A stretch of DNA of 64,000 bases, taken from assembly GCF_900116495.1 (NCBI RefSeq), contig NZ_FPAY01000001.1, forward strand, positions 930,001-994,000. Direction: 5' to 3'. This document shows, one piece after another, positions 50,460 through 56,989 of this stretch. The translations under genes were made by a program, and so were the position numbers. The first letter of the stretch is position 1. Every line of letters starts with the position of its first letter. Origin of the DNA: Arthrobacter sp. ov118. Lineage in GTDB: Bacteria > Actinomycetota > Actinomycetes > Actinomycetales > Micrococcaceae. Under the pieces are notes generated by a model. It saw only the letters and a list, made by a program, of their open reading frames with translations. It was not told where the DNA came from and ran no database searches.

Positions 50460-51598
50460 AGTGGCGCCCGCCGGTCCCGCGGTCCGCCGTCGACTCTTCC
50501 GGCCAAAGTTGGCATATCCACCGGGCGTGGCCTGACAGAACGGTCGGCGACTACGTCCTGGAGGTCGTGGCGCCGGGGCAGGCCGGCGTCCGGGGAGGCG
50601 TGCTACGTGGCGGAGCGTTCGAGCTGTTGTCCGAGGACGATCCGGGGCTACCGTCCCTGCGGGCCGAGGCCCGGCGCGGGGAACTGGTGTCCTACCGGCC
50701 GCACATGCGCGCCGTCGTCCGGACCGATGCTGGCTACATCAAGGTCTTCCCGCCCGGCGGGGCAATCGTGCCCGCGGAACGCTGCGCGCAGACCGAGCTC
50801 CTCCTGGCCCCCGGGACCTTCACCGCACCCAGGGTCCTGCGGAACTCTCCGGACGTTATCGTCTTTAGCGCCGTTCCCGGCCGGCCCCTGGGAGATTTGG
50901 GCGACGAAACCGCGGGTCTCAGCGACGAAGGCTTCGACCGACTGTGGGAGAGATGGCAGCACGCCTGGACCGCCCAAGTGGGTAGCTCCACCGGGCACGC
51001 AGCCCTGGCCGCGTTGCCCGTCCGCTCCCCGGAAGTGGAGGTCGCCGATCTGCAGCGCTGGGTGAACCGCTGGCTGCGGCACCACAAGGACATCCCGGAA
51101 GCCGCACCCCAAGGCGCCGCCCTGAGTGCCCGGGCCGACGAGGTGACCCGGAACCTGCTTCGGACGGCACCGGATCCGCTGGTCTGGGCGCACGGGGACC
51201 TCCACGACAAGCAAATTCTCGCCGTCGGCGGTCCCTCGCCGCTGGCCTTGCTGGATTTCGACGACACCGCCCAGGCCGAGGCCGCCCTGGATCTGGCCAA
51301 CCTGGACGTTCATTTGGAGCTGCGTGCCCGCGTACACAGCATTTCGCTGGACCGGTATCTGGCGGCCCACACGCGGATCCTGGCCGCCGCGGAAGAGCTG
51401 CATGTCAGCCCGGCCCGGTTCCATGCTTATTCCGACGGCTCCTGGCTGCGGCTGGCCTGTTCCCCGTTGCGCCAGCGCTCGGCCATGGCCCTGGCTGTGC
51501 TCGGCGAACGTGCCGCGCACATTCCGTTCGTGTCCGGCTCTGAGTCCGGCTTCGTGTCCGGCTTCGCAAGCGAGGCTACGGAACCCGGGGGCCGCTGA
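50456..51598 (+). CDS. APH-like phosphotransferase
   Basis: A 380-residue protein of the aminoglycoside phosphotransferase/choline kinase fold. The catalytic loop is LVWAHGDLHDKQIL (HGDxHxxN-like, with Gln where Asn is usual) and the metal-binding motif LALLDFDDTAQAEAALDLANLDVHL (DFD-D). The N-terminal ATP lobe is atypical (RAVVRTDAGYIKVFPPGGAIVPAE may supply the Lys). ATG 50456 follows TTGGAGC. In context it probably phosphorylates a sugar or a glycosylated intermediate rather than an antibiotic. The tail has a Ser/Gly repeat (FVSGSESGFVSGFAS). Confidence 0.72.
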   Translation: MKWRPPVPRSAVDSSGQSWHIHRAWPDRTVGDYVLEVVAPGQAGVRGGVLRGGAFELLSEDDPGLPSLRAEARRGELVSYRPHMRAVVRTDAGYIKVFPPGGAIVPAERCAQTELLLAPGTFTAPRVLRNSPDVIVFSAVPGRPLGDLGDETAGLSDEGFDRLWERWQHAWTAQVGSSTGHAALAALPVRSPEVEVADLQRWVNRWLRHHKDIPEAAPQGAALSARADEVTRNLLRTAPDPLVWAHGDLHDKQILAVGGPSPLALLDFDDTAQAEAALDLANLDVHLELRARVHSISLDRYLAAHTRILAAAEELHVSPARFHAYSDGSWLRLACSPLRQRSAMALAVLGERAAHIPFVSGSESGFVSGFASEATEPGGR

Positions 51599-51625
51599 CA
51601 TGGGCCGAATCCGGCAACACTCGGG

Positions 51626-51671
51626 GCGGGGGTAGCGGCGCACCGCGCAACTGTTGAGGCGCTACCCCCGC
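51626..51671. terminator. Terminator-like hairpin after the glycosyltransferase operon
   Basis: GCGGGGGTAGCG (51626-51637) and CGCTACCCCCGC (51660-51671) are perfect 12-base arms around 22 bases, 28 bases after the phosphotransferase stop. There is no T run. The rest of the gap up to 51888 holds no gene. Confidence 0.6.
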
Positions 51672-51888
51672 GCCCGGCCGCCGTCGTACTGGAAAACCTG
51701 CAACGCAGTGTGGATCTTTGGCTGAGGAAATAGCTCAGCCCAGAGCAGTGCCTGCCAGCGCTCCGGCCCGGGACGGTCCGGGAACACCCTGCCGCCAGTG
51801 GTCGTTACGTCCCTACGTGGGACCTGATCCGGGACGCACGCACCGGCTTCACCCCGAACTGATCCGCCCGTACCGAGAGGAACGCTTC

Positions 51889-52725
51889 ATGGCTTACATC
51901 AAGGTTGGAACTGAGAACAGCACGGACGTCGAGCTCTACTACGAGGATCACGGGTCCGGTCAGCCGGTAGTCCTGATCCACGGCTACCCGCTGGACGGAT
52001 CCTCCTGGGAGAAGCAGACCACGGCACTTCTGTCCGCCGGCTACCGGGTGATCACGTACGACCGCCGCGGCTTCGGACAGTCCAGCAAGCCCACCGACGG
52101 CTACGACTACGAGACGTTCACGGCGGACCTGAACGCCATCCTGACCTCACTGAACCTCAACGACGCCGTCTTGGTGGGCTTCTCAATGGGCACCGGCGAG
52201 GTGGGCCGGTACCTCGCAACCTACGGTTCGGCCCGGGTGGCGAAAGCTGTGTTCCTCGCCTCGGTCCAGCCCTACGTCCTGCAGGCCGATGACAATCCAG
52301 GCGGCGTCCCGCAGTCGGTGTTCGACGGGCTGACAGAGGCCGTGACCGGGGACCGGTACGCCTTCTTCACGGAATTCTTCAAGAATTTCTACAACAGCGA
52401 GACCTTCCTTGGCACCCCTCGGCTTAGCGAGGGATACATGCGCGCCAGCTGGAACATCGCCACCGCGGGCGGGGCCACGGCGTCGGCGGCAGCGCAGCTC
52501 ACCTGGCTCACGGACTTCCGCACCGACATCCCCAAGATCGATGTCCCGTCCCTGATTGTGCACGGCACGGCGGACAACATCCTGCCGATCGACGTCACAG
52601 GACGCCAGTTTGCTAAGGCGCTGCCGAGCGCCGAGTACGTGGAGCTCGACGGCGCCCCGCACGGCCTGCTGTGGACGCACGCCGCCGAAGTCAACGAGGT
52701 TCTGCTGCGGTTCCTTTCCCAGTAA
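51889..52725 (+). CDS. Alpha/beta hydrolase, non-heme chloroperoxidase-like
   Basis: A 278-residue alpha/beta hydrolase. Oxyanion region LIHGYPLDGSSWEKQ, then YRVITYDRRGFGQSSKPTDGYDYETFTADL, the nucleophile elbow LVGFSMGTGEVGRYLATYG (Ser in GFSMG), acid in VHGTADNILPID and catalytic His in LDGAPHGLLWTHA. This matches the cofactor-free haloperoxidase/esterase group, in which such proteins perhydrolyse acids or cleave esters. ATG 51889 has AGAGGAACG upstream. It appears monocistronic. Confidence 0.88.
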   Translation: MAYIKVGTENSTDVELYYEDHGSGQPVVLIHGYPLDGSSWEKQTTALLSAGYRVITYDRRGFGQSSKPTDGYDYETFTADLNAILTSLNLNDAVLVGFSMGTGEVGRYLATYGSARVAKAVFLASVQPYVLQADDNPGGVPQSVFDGLTEAVTGDRYAFFTEFFKNFYNSETFLGTPRLSEGYMRASWNIATAGGATASAAAQLTWLTDFRTDIPKIDVPSLIVHGTADNILPIDVTGRQFAKALPSAEYVELDGAPHGLLWTHAAEVNEVLLRFLSQ

Positions 52726-52738
52726 AGGACCTGCCCGG

Positions 52739-52867
52739 TTCCGGATTCCCGCGCCGCTTCCGGATTTCCCCGCCGGTTCCGGATTCCCGCCCGCTTCCGA
52801 TTCCCGCCCCGCTTCCGGATTCGCGGCGGCTTCCGATTCCCGCGCCGGTTCCGGATTTCCGCGCCGG
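52739..52867 (+). repeat. Seven degenerate tandem units of 18-19 bases
   Basis: Each unit starts TTCCGGATT or TTCCGATT, followed by a C/G-rich half such as CCCGCGCCGC. Units run 52739-52757, -52776, -52794, -52812, -52830, -52848 and -52867. There are no spacers, so it is a minisatellite, not a CRISPR. It fills most of the gap between the hydrolase and uraD. Confidence 0.75.
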
Positions 52868-53023
52868 TTTCGGACGGATGCGCCCCGGATCCACGGTGCG
52901 CATGTCCGATTCCGCCGCGGTTTTCCATCTGCGTAGCGGATCTCCGCCCTTCCCGGACACCCGTTGACACGCCCCACCCCGTACGGTTCAATTTTTTGCA
53001 TATGCTGAAATAACAGTTCCACG

Positions 53024-53044
53024 ATACGAATAACCGGTTCGTAT
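53024..53044. promoter_or_regulatory. Operator-like inverted repeat upstream of uraD
   Basis: ATACGAA-TAACCGG-TTCGTAT has perfect seven-base arms and lies 45 bases before the uraD start. It is a candidate site for the regulator of urate catabolism, which is not encoded in the window. Confidence 0.55.
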
Positions 53045-53089
53045 AGCCCTACACCGTGGATGCCAGCATTGACTCAGAGGATCTGGCAC

Positions 53090-53587
53090 ATGTTGTTGGA
53101 AGACTTTAACGCGGCAGGACGCGCGGAGGCCGCGGCTGCCCTGCGCCCCTGCCTGGACATCGAACGGTGGATTGCGGAGATCGTCGACTCCCGGCCCTTT
53201 GGCAACCGCGGAAGCCTCCGGGAAGCGGCTGTCCGCGCGGCGGATCCCTTCACTGGCGAGGAGGTGGAGGCCGCTCTGGCCCATCATCCCCGCATCGGCG
53301 AACGCGCCGCAGGAAACAGCACGGAGGCCCGGCTCTCCCAGTCGGAGCAGGCAACCCTTGGCGCTTCGGACCCTGCCGTCGCGGCAGCCATCGCCGAGGG
53401 AAACCGCGCCTACGAGGAGAAGTTCGGCCAGGTGTTCCTCATCCGCGCAGCCGGCCGCAGCCGGGAGGAGATCCTGGCCGCCCTCAACGCCAGGCTCGCC
53501 CACACTTCCGAAGAGGAACAACCAATCATCGGCCAGCAGCTGCGCGAAATCGCGGTACTCCGACTCGAAGGACTAATCGGCCCATGA
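53090..53587 (+). CDS. uraD: OHCU decarboxylase
   Basis: A 165-residue 2-oxo-4-hydroxy-4-carboxy-5-ureidoimidazoline decarboxylase. It gives the third step of urate breakdown and yields S-allantoin. Motifs: LEDFNAAGRAEAAAALRPCLDIERW, the active-site HHPRIGE (His as acid/base; helix with HPxIGE), SQSEQATLGASDPAVAAAIAEGNRAYEEKFGQVFLIRAAGRSREEIL and the C-terminal EQPIIGQQLREIAVLRLEGL. The start is ATG 53090 with AGAGGATC upstream; ATG 53060 is in frame but has no ribosome site. The end overlaps uraH by four bases. Confidence 0.92.
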   Translation: MLLEDFNAAGRAEAAAALRPCLDIERWIAEIVDSRPFGNRGSLREAAVRAADPFTGEEVEAALAHHPRIGERAAGNSTEARLSQSEQATLGASDPAVAAAIAEGNRAYEEKFGQVFLIRAAGRSREEILAALNARLAHTSEEEQPIIGQQLREIAVLRLEGLIGP

Positions 53588-53925
53588 GCACTTCCCACGT
53601 CACCACCCATGTCCTGGACACCGGCTCCGGCAAGCCCGCCGCCGGCGTCGCCGTCACCCTGGAAATGCTCGACGGCGACCGCTGGGTCAGGATCGCGACC
53701 GGCGCCACGGATGATGACGGGCGCATCAAGTCGCTGGGCCCGGACAAGCTGGCTTCCGGCACGTACCGGCTGGGCTTCGACACCGGAGCCTATTACGGGG
53801 CAACCAAGACCGAAACCTTTTTCCCTGAAGTCACGCTCACGTTCGCGGTAGACGATTCCCAGGCCCACTACCACGTGCCGCTCCTGCTGAGCCCGTTCGC
53901 GTACTCCACCTACCGCGGCAGCTAA
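53584..53925 (+). CDS. uraH: 5-hydroxyisourate hydrolase (transthyretin-like)
   Basis: A 113-residue HIUase, which hydrolyses the uricase product 5-hydroxyisourate to OHCU. It begins MSTSHVTTHVLDTGSGKPAAGV (catalytic His in THVLD) and ends AHYHVPLLLSPFAYSTYRGS, the diagnostic C-terminal YRGS and HYHVPLLLSP signature. Full length for the family. ATG 53584 overlaps the uraD stop (ATGA). Confidence 0.95.
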   Translation: MSTSHVTTHVLDTGSGKPAAGVAVTLEMLDGDRWVRIATGATDDDGRIKSLGPDKLASGTYRLGFDTGAYYGATKTETFFPEVTLTFAVDDSQAHYHVPLLLSPFAYSTYRGS

Positions 53926-53961
53926 GGCGGCGACTCGAAACCGGAGCGTTAGGGTGGGCAC

Positions 53962-54570
53962 ATGAGCGAGGGCGGACCACCACGCACGACGGCGGTGCTG
54001 CTTGCCGCCGGCGCCGGGACGCGGCTGGGACTCGGGCCCAAGGCGCTGCTCCCGTTCCGCGGCCGCACCCTGGTCGAAGTGCTCGCCGACGTGCTGCTCG
54101 CGGGCGGCTGCCGGGAAGTTGTGACGGTGCTTGGCGCGGAAGCGGAACGGGTCCGCGCCGCCACCGACCTCAGCCGGCACCGGGTCATCGAAAATCCGCA
54201 CTGGGCCTCCGGGATGGGCAGTTCGTTCCGGGCCGGTGTTGCTGCGGCGGACCCGGAGGACCACGTGCTGATCGCGCTTGTGGACCAGCCCGGGCTGACA
54301 CCGGAGGCCGTTGCCCGGCTGCTGGCATCGCACCGGCCGGGCCGGGTGACGGCGGCTGCCTACCGCGGCGCAGAGGGGAAGCTGCAGCGCGGACATCCGT
54401 TGCTGCTGGACTCCAGCCTCCGCGCCGCGGCAGCAGCCACGGCAACGGGCGACGCCGGAGCGCGGGTGTTCCTGCAGGCCCGCCCGGAGCTGGTTGACCT
54501 GGTGGACTGCAGCGACCTCTCCGGAGGCGAAGACCTCGACACCCCGGACCAACTCCACCTCCTCGACTAA
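53962..54570 (+). CDS. mocA: MocA-like nucleotidyltransferase (molybdenum cofactor cytidylyltransferase family)
   Basis: A 202-residue MobA/MocA-type NTP transferase. AVLLAAGAGTRLGLGPKALLPFRGRTLVE is the nucleotide-binding loop; NPHWASGMGSSFRAGVAAA and LIALVDQPGLTPEAVARLL follow (DQP is diagnostic of MocA-like enzymes), then RGAEGKLQRGHPLLLD. MocA adds CMP to molybdopterin to make the cytosine form used by the xanthine-dehydrogenase superfamily. Its place in the locus of a molybdenum xanthine dehydrogenase fits this. Some 18 kb homologues are just called NTP transferases, so the cofactor preference is inferred. Confidence 0.8.
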   Translation: MSEGGPPRTTAVLLAAGAGTRLGLGPKALLPFRGRTLVEVLADVLLAGGCREVVTVLGAEAERVRAATDLSRHRVIENPHWASGMGSSFRAGVAAADPEDHVLIALVDQPGLTPEAVARLLASHRPGRVTAAAYRGAEGKLQRGHPLLLDSSLRAAAAATATGDAGARVFLQARPELVDLVDCSDLSGGEDLDTPDQLHLLD

Positions 54571-54640
54571 AAGCAACGCGGGGTCACTTACGGCCCAATA
54601 AACTCCAATTATTGGGCGCTACGTGACCCCGCGTTGCTTT
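54570..54640. repeat. Nested palindromic repeat, copy 1 (terminator between convergent genes)
   Basis: Outer arms AAAGCAACGCGGGGTCAC and GTGACCCCGCGTTGCTTT (18 bases, perfect) enclose inner arms GCCCAATAA and TTATTGGGC. It lies exactly between the convergent mocA and UDG-like genes and would terminate both. A near-identical copy lies at 56925-56989. Confidence 0.85.
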
Positions 54641-55310
54641 AGGAGGAACGGACCAGCAACTCCTGCAGGCCACGCTTGAAGCCGGACCGGCCGCCGTGGG
54701 CGGGATGCCTGATCTTCGGCGCGTCCAGGCCGCTCCGCTGCAGGCTGCGGTGCGCCACGTTGCCCACCGCCACCACGGATTCGATGGGAAACAGCTCTGT
54801 CAGCGCCTGCCAAAACGGAGTTCCGAGAGCTGCTTCGGCGGATGTCGGGGTGCGGTTGGACATCGGCCGTCCCGGCACATGGGTATGCCACGGGCAGGCG
54901 CTCCACAGCAGGGGGAGGAATTCCAGCTCGGCCAGCACTTCCCACATCACCGTGGCTGTCGGCTCGGACGCGACCCCCGCAGCCTCAGCCGGCAACACAT
55001 ACCCCTTCCCCGGCCCGAAAAGTCCGAACTCGTTGGCCGGGCCTTCGAAAATGGTGCGGTTGGTGAACGGAACCCCGGTGATCCTCATGCCCCTGAACCC
55101 GGGGGCTTCACCTACCAGGAGCACTTGCGGGGAGCGGTCCAGCATTTCCTGCAGATAGATTTCCAGGTTCCGCCGGCGCTGCGCGTTCCCCGGGACGGCA
55201 TGGCTGAAGAAGTTGTTGCACTTGGGCCCGGTTTCCACCGAAGCGAGCCGGTCTATGAAGGCATGGATGGAGGATGAAGTCACGCGACGCCCGTTTCCTT
55301 GGCAGCTCAT
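54639..55310 (-). CDS. Uracil-DNA glycosylase superfamily protein
   Basis: A 223-residue UDG-fold protein. Motif 1 is QVLLVGEAPGFRGMRITGVPFTNRTIF (GEAPG..G...G.PF). LPLLWSACPWHTH contributes the middle of the fold, and VVAVGNVAHRSLQRSGL with KIRHPAHGGRSGF supplies the final DNA-binding His-Pro loop. The class is not one of the well-studied families 1-5, so uracil excision is likely but not certain. Start is ATG 55310 or, with a better ribosome context, GTG 55283. The stop falls in the edge of the palindromic repeat. Confidence 0.72.
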   Translation of the reverse strand: MSCQGNGRRVTSSSIHAFIDRLASVETGPKCNNFFSHAVPGNAQRRRNLEIYLQEMLDRSPQVLLVGEAPGFRGMRITGVPFTNRTIFEGPANEFGLFGPGKGYVLPAEAAGVASEPTATVMWEVLAELEFLPLLWSACPWHTHVPGRPMSNRTPTSAEAALGTPFWQALTELFPIESVVAVGNVAHRSLQRSGLDAPKIRHPAHGGRSGFKRGLQELLVRSS

Positions 55311-55356
55311 ACGGCAACCAGAATATCCGGGCCGCCCCGCCCCTTAGCATTGGGGC

Positions 55357-55890
55357 ATGACGGACATGACGGACATGACCATCTTTACGATCGGGCACTC
55401 CACTCATCCCATAGACGAATTCATCGGCATCCTGAAGGCCCATGGCATCAAGAAGCTGATCGATGTGCGCACGGTCCCGAAGTCGCGGCACAACCCGCAG
55501 TTCAACGGGGATGCGCTGGCGGCGAGCCTGCGTGCCAGCGGGATCACCTACCGGCGGATGGAATCCCTCGGCGGCCTGCGGCATGCCGGAAAGGACAGCC
55601 CCAACGGTGCCTGGCGGAACGCGTCGTTCCGGGGGTATGCGGACTATATGCAGACCGAGGAATTCTCAGCCGCCATCGGCCAGCTGATGGAACGTGGACG
55701 GACCAACAATTCCGCGATCATGTGCGCGGAAGCCGTCCCGTGGCGCTGTCACCGCTCGCTGATCGGCGACGCGCTCCTGGCCCGGAACGTCGAGGTGCTG
55801 GACATCATGACGGAAAAGTCCGCCAGACTCCATACCCAGACCTCCTTCGCCCGCGTTGAGGGAGAACGGGTCTGGTATCCGGAAGACTAG
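55357..55890 (+). CDS. DUF488 family protein
   Basis: A 177-residue DUF488 protein: IFTIGHSTHPIDEFIGILKAHGIKKLIDVRTVPKSRHNPQFN at the N-terminus, RRMESLGGLRH and the conserved Cys motif AIMCAEAVPWRCHRSLIGDALLAR (C.E..p..CHR..i). The function of the family is unknown; a DNA-repair or nucleic-acid role has been proposed from gene context and here it is divergent from a UDG-like gene. ATG 55357 begins a MTDMTDMT repeat, so ATG 55369 or 55375 may be the true start. Confidence 0.85.
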   Translation: MTDMTDMTIFTIGHSTHPIDEFIGILKAHGIKKLIDVRTVPKSRHNPQFNGDALAASLRASGITYRRMESLGGLRHAGKDSPNGAWRNASFRGYADYMQTEEFSAAIGQLMERGRTNNSAIMCAEAVPWRCHRSLIGDALLARNVEVLDIMTEKSARLHTQTSFARVEGERVWYPED

Positions 55891-55915
55891 GCGGCCGCGG
55901 CCAGCATCAGGGCTG

Positions 55916-56902
55916 CTACCAGCGGGGGTGGATCGACTCGCGGAAGTAGCGGTCGTAGATTTCCCGCACGCCGACGTCGAACGTTGCGTCAATGCCGCTG
56001 ACGGCCGCCGCGGCGGCGTTGGAGCGCGCCTGGTCCGCGTTCCGCGCGCCGGGTATCACCGTGCTGACCCCGTCCTGCGCCGCGATCCAGGCGATGGCCG
56101 CCTGGGCGGTGCTGACGCCGTCGGGCACCAGCTCCTCGAATTCGGCCACCGCTTTGAGGCCCTGGCCGAAGTCGACGCCGGAGAACGTCTCCCCGACGTC
56201 GAACGCTGATCCGGTGCGGTTGAAGTTCCGGTGGTCGTTCTCTGCGAAGGACGTGTCCTTCGTGTACTTGCCGGAGAGCAGCCCGGAGGCGAGCGGAACG
56301 CGGGCAATGATGCCCACCCCGGCAGCCTCTGCCGCCGGCAGCACCTCGTCCAGGGGCTTGAGCCGGAAGGCGTTGAGGATGATCTGCACGGTGGCCGTTC
56401 CCTCGTGCCGCATGGCTTCGAGGGCTTCGTCGGTCCGTTCCACGCTGACGCCGTAGTGGCGGATGGCCTCCTCGGCCACGAGTGTATCCAGCGCGTCGTA
56501 GACTTCGGCGTTGCTGTACACGGCGGAGGGCGGGCAGTGCAGCTGGACCAGATCCAGCTGGTCCACACCCAGGTTCCGCCGGGAGCGGTCCGTCCATTCG
56601 CGGAAGTTGGCGAGGCTGTAGTTCTCCGGCCGCTGCTCCGCCCGGCGGCCCATCTTGGTGGCCACCGTAATGTCCAGGCCGGGGTTGTCCGCCAGGAACG
56701 CCCCGATGGCCTGCTCGCTGCGGCCGTCGCCATAAACGTCCGCGGTGTCGAAGAACGTGACACCCGCTTCCACGGAGGCCGCCAGAATGGCCTGCGCCTG
56801 CGCGGGGTCCACGTTGCCCCAGTCCGCGCCGAGCTGCCACGTCCCCAAGCCCACGATGGAGACGTTCCGTCCGGTCTTGCCCAACATCCGCTTTTCCATC
56901 AT
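55916..56902 (-). CDS. Aldo/keto reductase
   Basis: A 328-residue TIM-barrel oxidoreductase of the YghZ/Tas-like AKR group. VSIVGLGTWQLGADWG opens the barrel; catalytic Asp and Tyr lie in FFDTADVYGDGRSE, Lys in VATKMGRRAE and His in LVQLHCPPSAV. NADPH-binding end: SVIPGARNADQARSNAAAA. ATG 56902 or 56899. It is convergent with the DUF488 gene, 25 bases apart, and follows the xanthine dehydrogenase operon in the same direction but beyond the palindromic repeat, so it is probably separately transcribed. Confidence 0.88.
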   Translation of the reverse strand: MMEKRMLGKTGRNVSIVGLGTWQLGADWGNVDPAQAQAILAASVEAGVTFFDTADVYGDGRSEQAIGAFLADNPGLDITVATKMGRRAEQRPENYSLANFREWTDRSRRNLGVDQLDLVQLHCPPSAVYSNAEVYDALDTLVAEEAIRHYGVSVERTDEALEAMRHEGTATVQIILNAFRLKPLDEVLPAAEAAGVGIIARVPLASGLLSGKYTKDTSFAENDHRNFNRTGSAFDVGETFSGVDFGQGLKAVAEFEELVPDGVSTAQAAIAWIAAQDGVSTVIPGARNADQARSNAAAAAVSGIDATFDVGVREIYDRYFRESIHPRW

Positions 56903-56924
56903 CCGACTATAAGACCTTCCAACC

Positions 56925-56989
56925 GCAACGCGGGGTCAGATACGGCCCAATAAGCCCCAATTATTGGGCGCTAGGTGACCCCGCGTTGC
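56925..56989. repeat. Nested palindromic repeat, copy 2 (overlaps the end of the xanthine dehydrogenase gene)
   Basis: GCAACGCGGGGTCA and TGACCCCGCGTTGC enclose GCCCAATAA and TTATTGGGC, as in the copy at 54570. The last codons and the stop of the xanthine dehydrogenase gene (56971) lie inside the right arm, so the element reads through as KQRGVT. Confidence 0.85.

Noticed and set aside
52739..52867. CRISPR array
   Set aside because: Units of 18-19 bases follow directly with no unique spacers and no cas genes are present.
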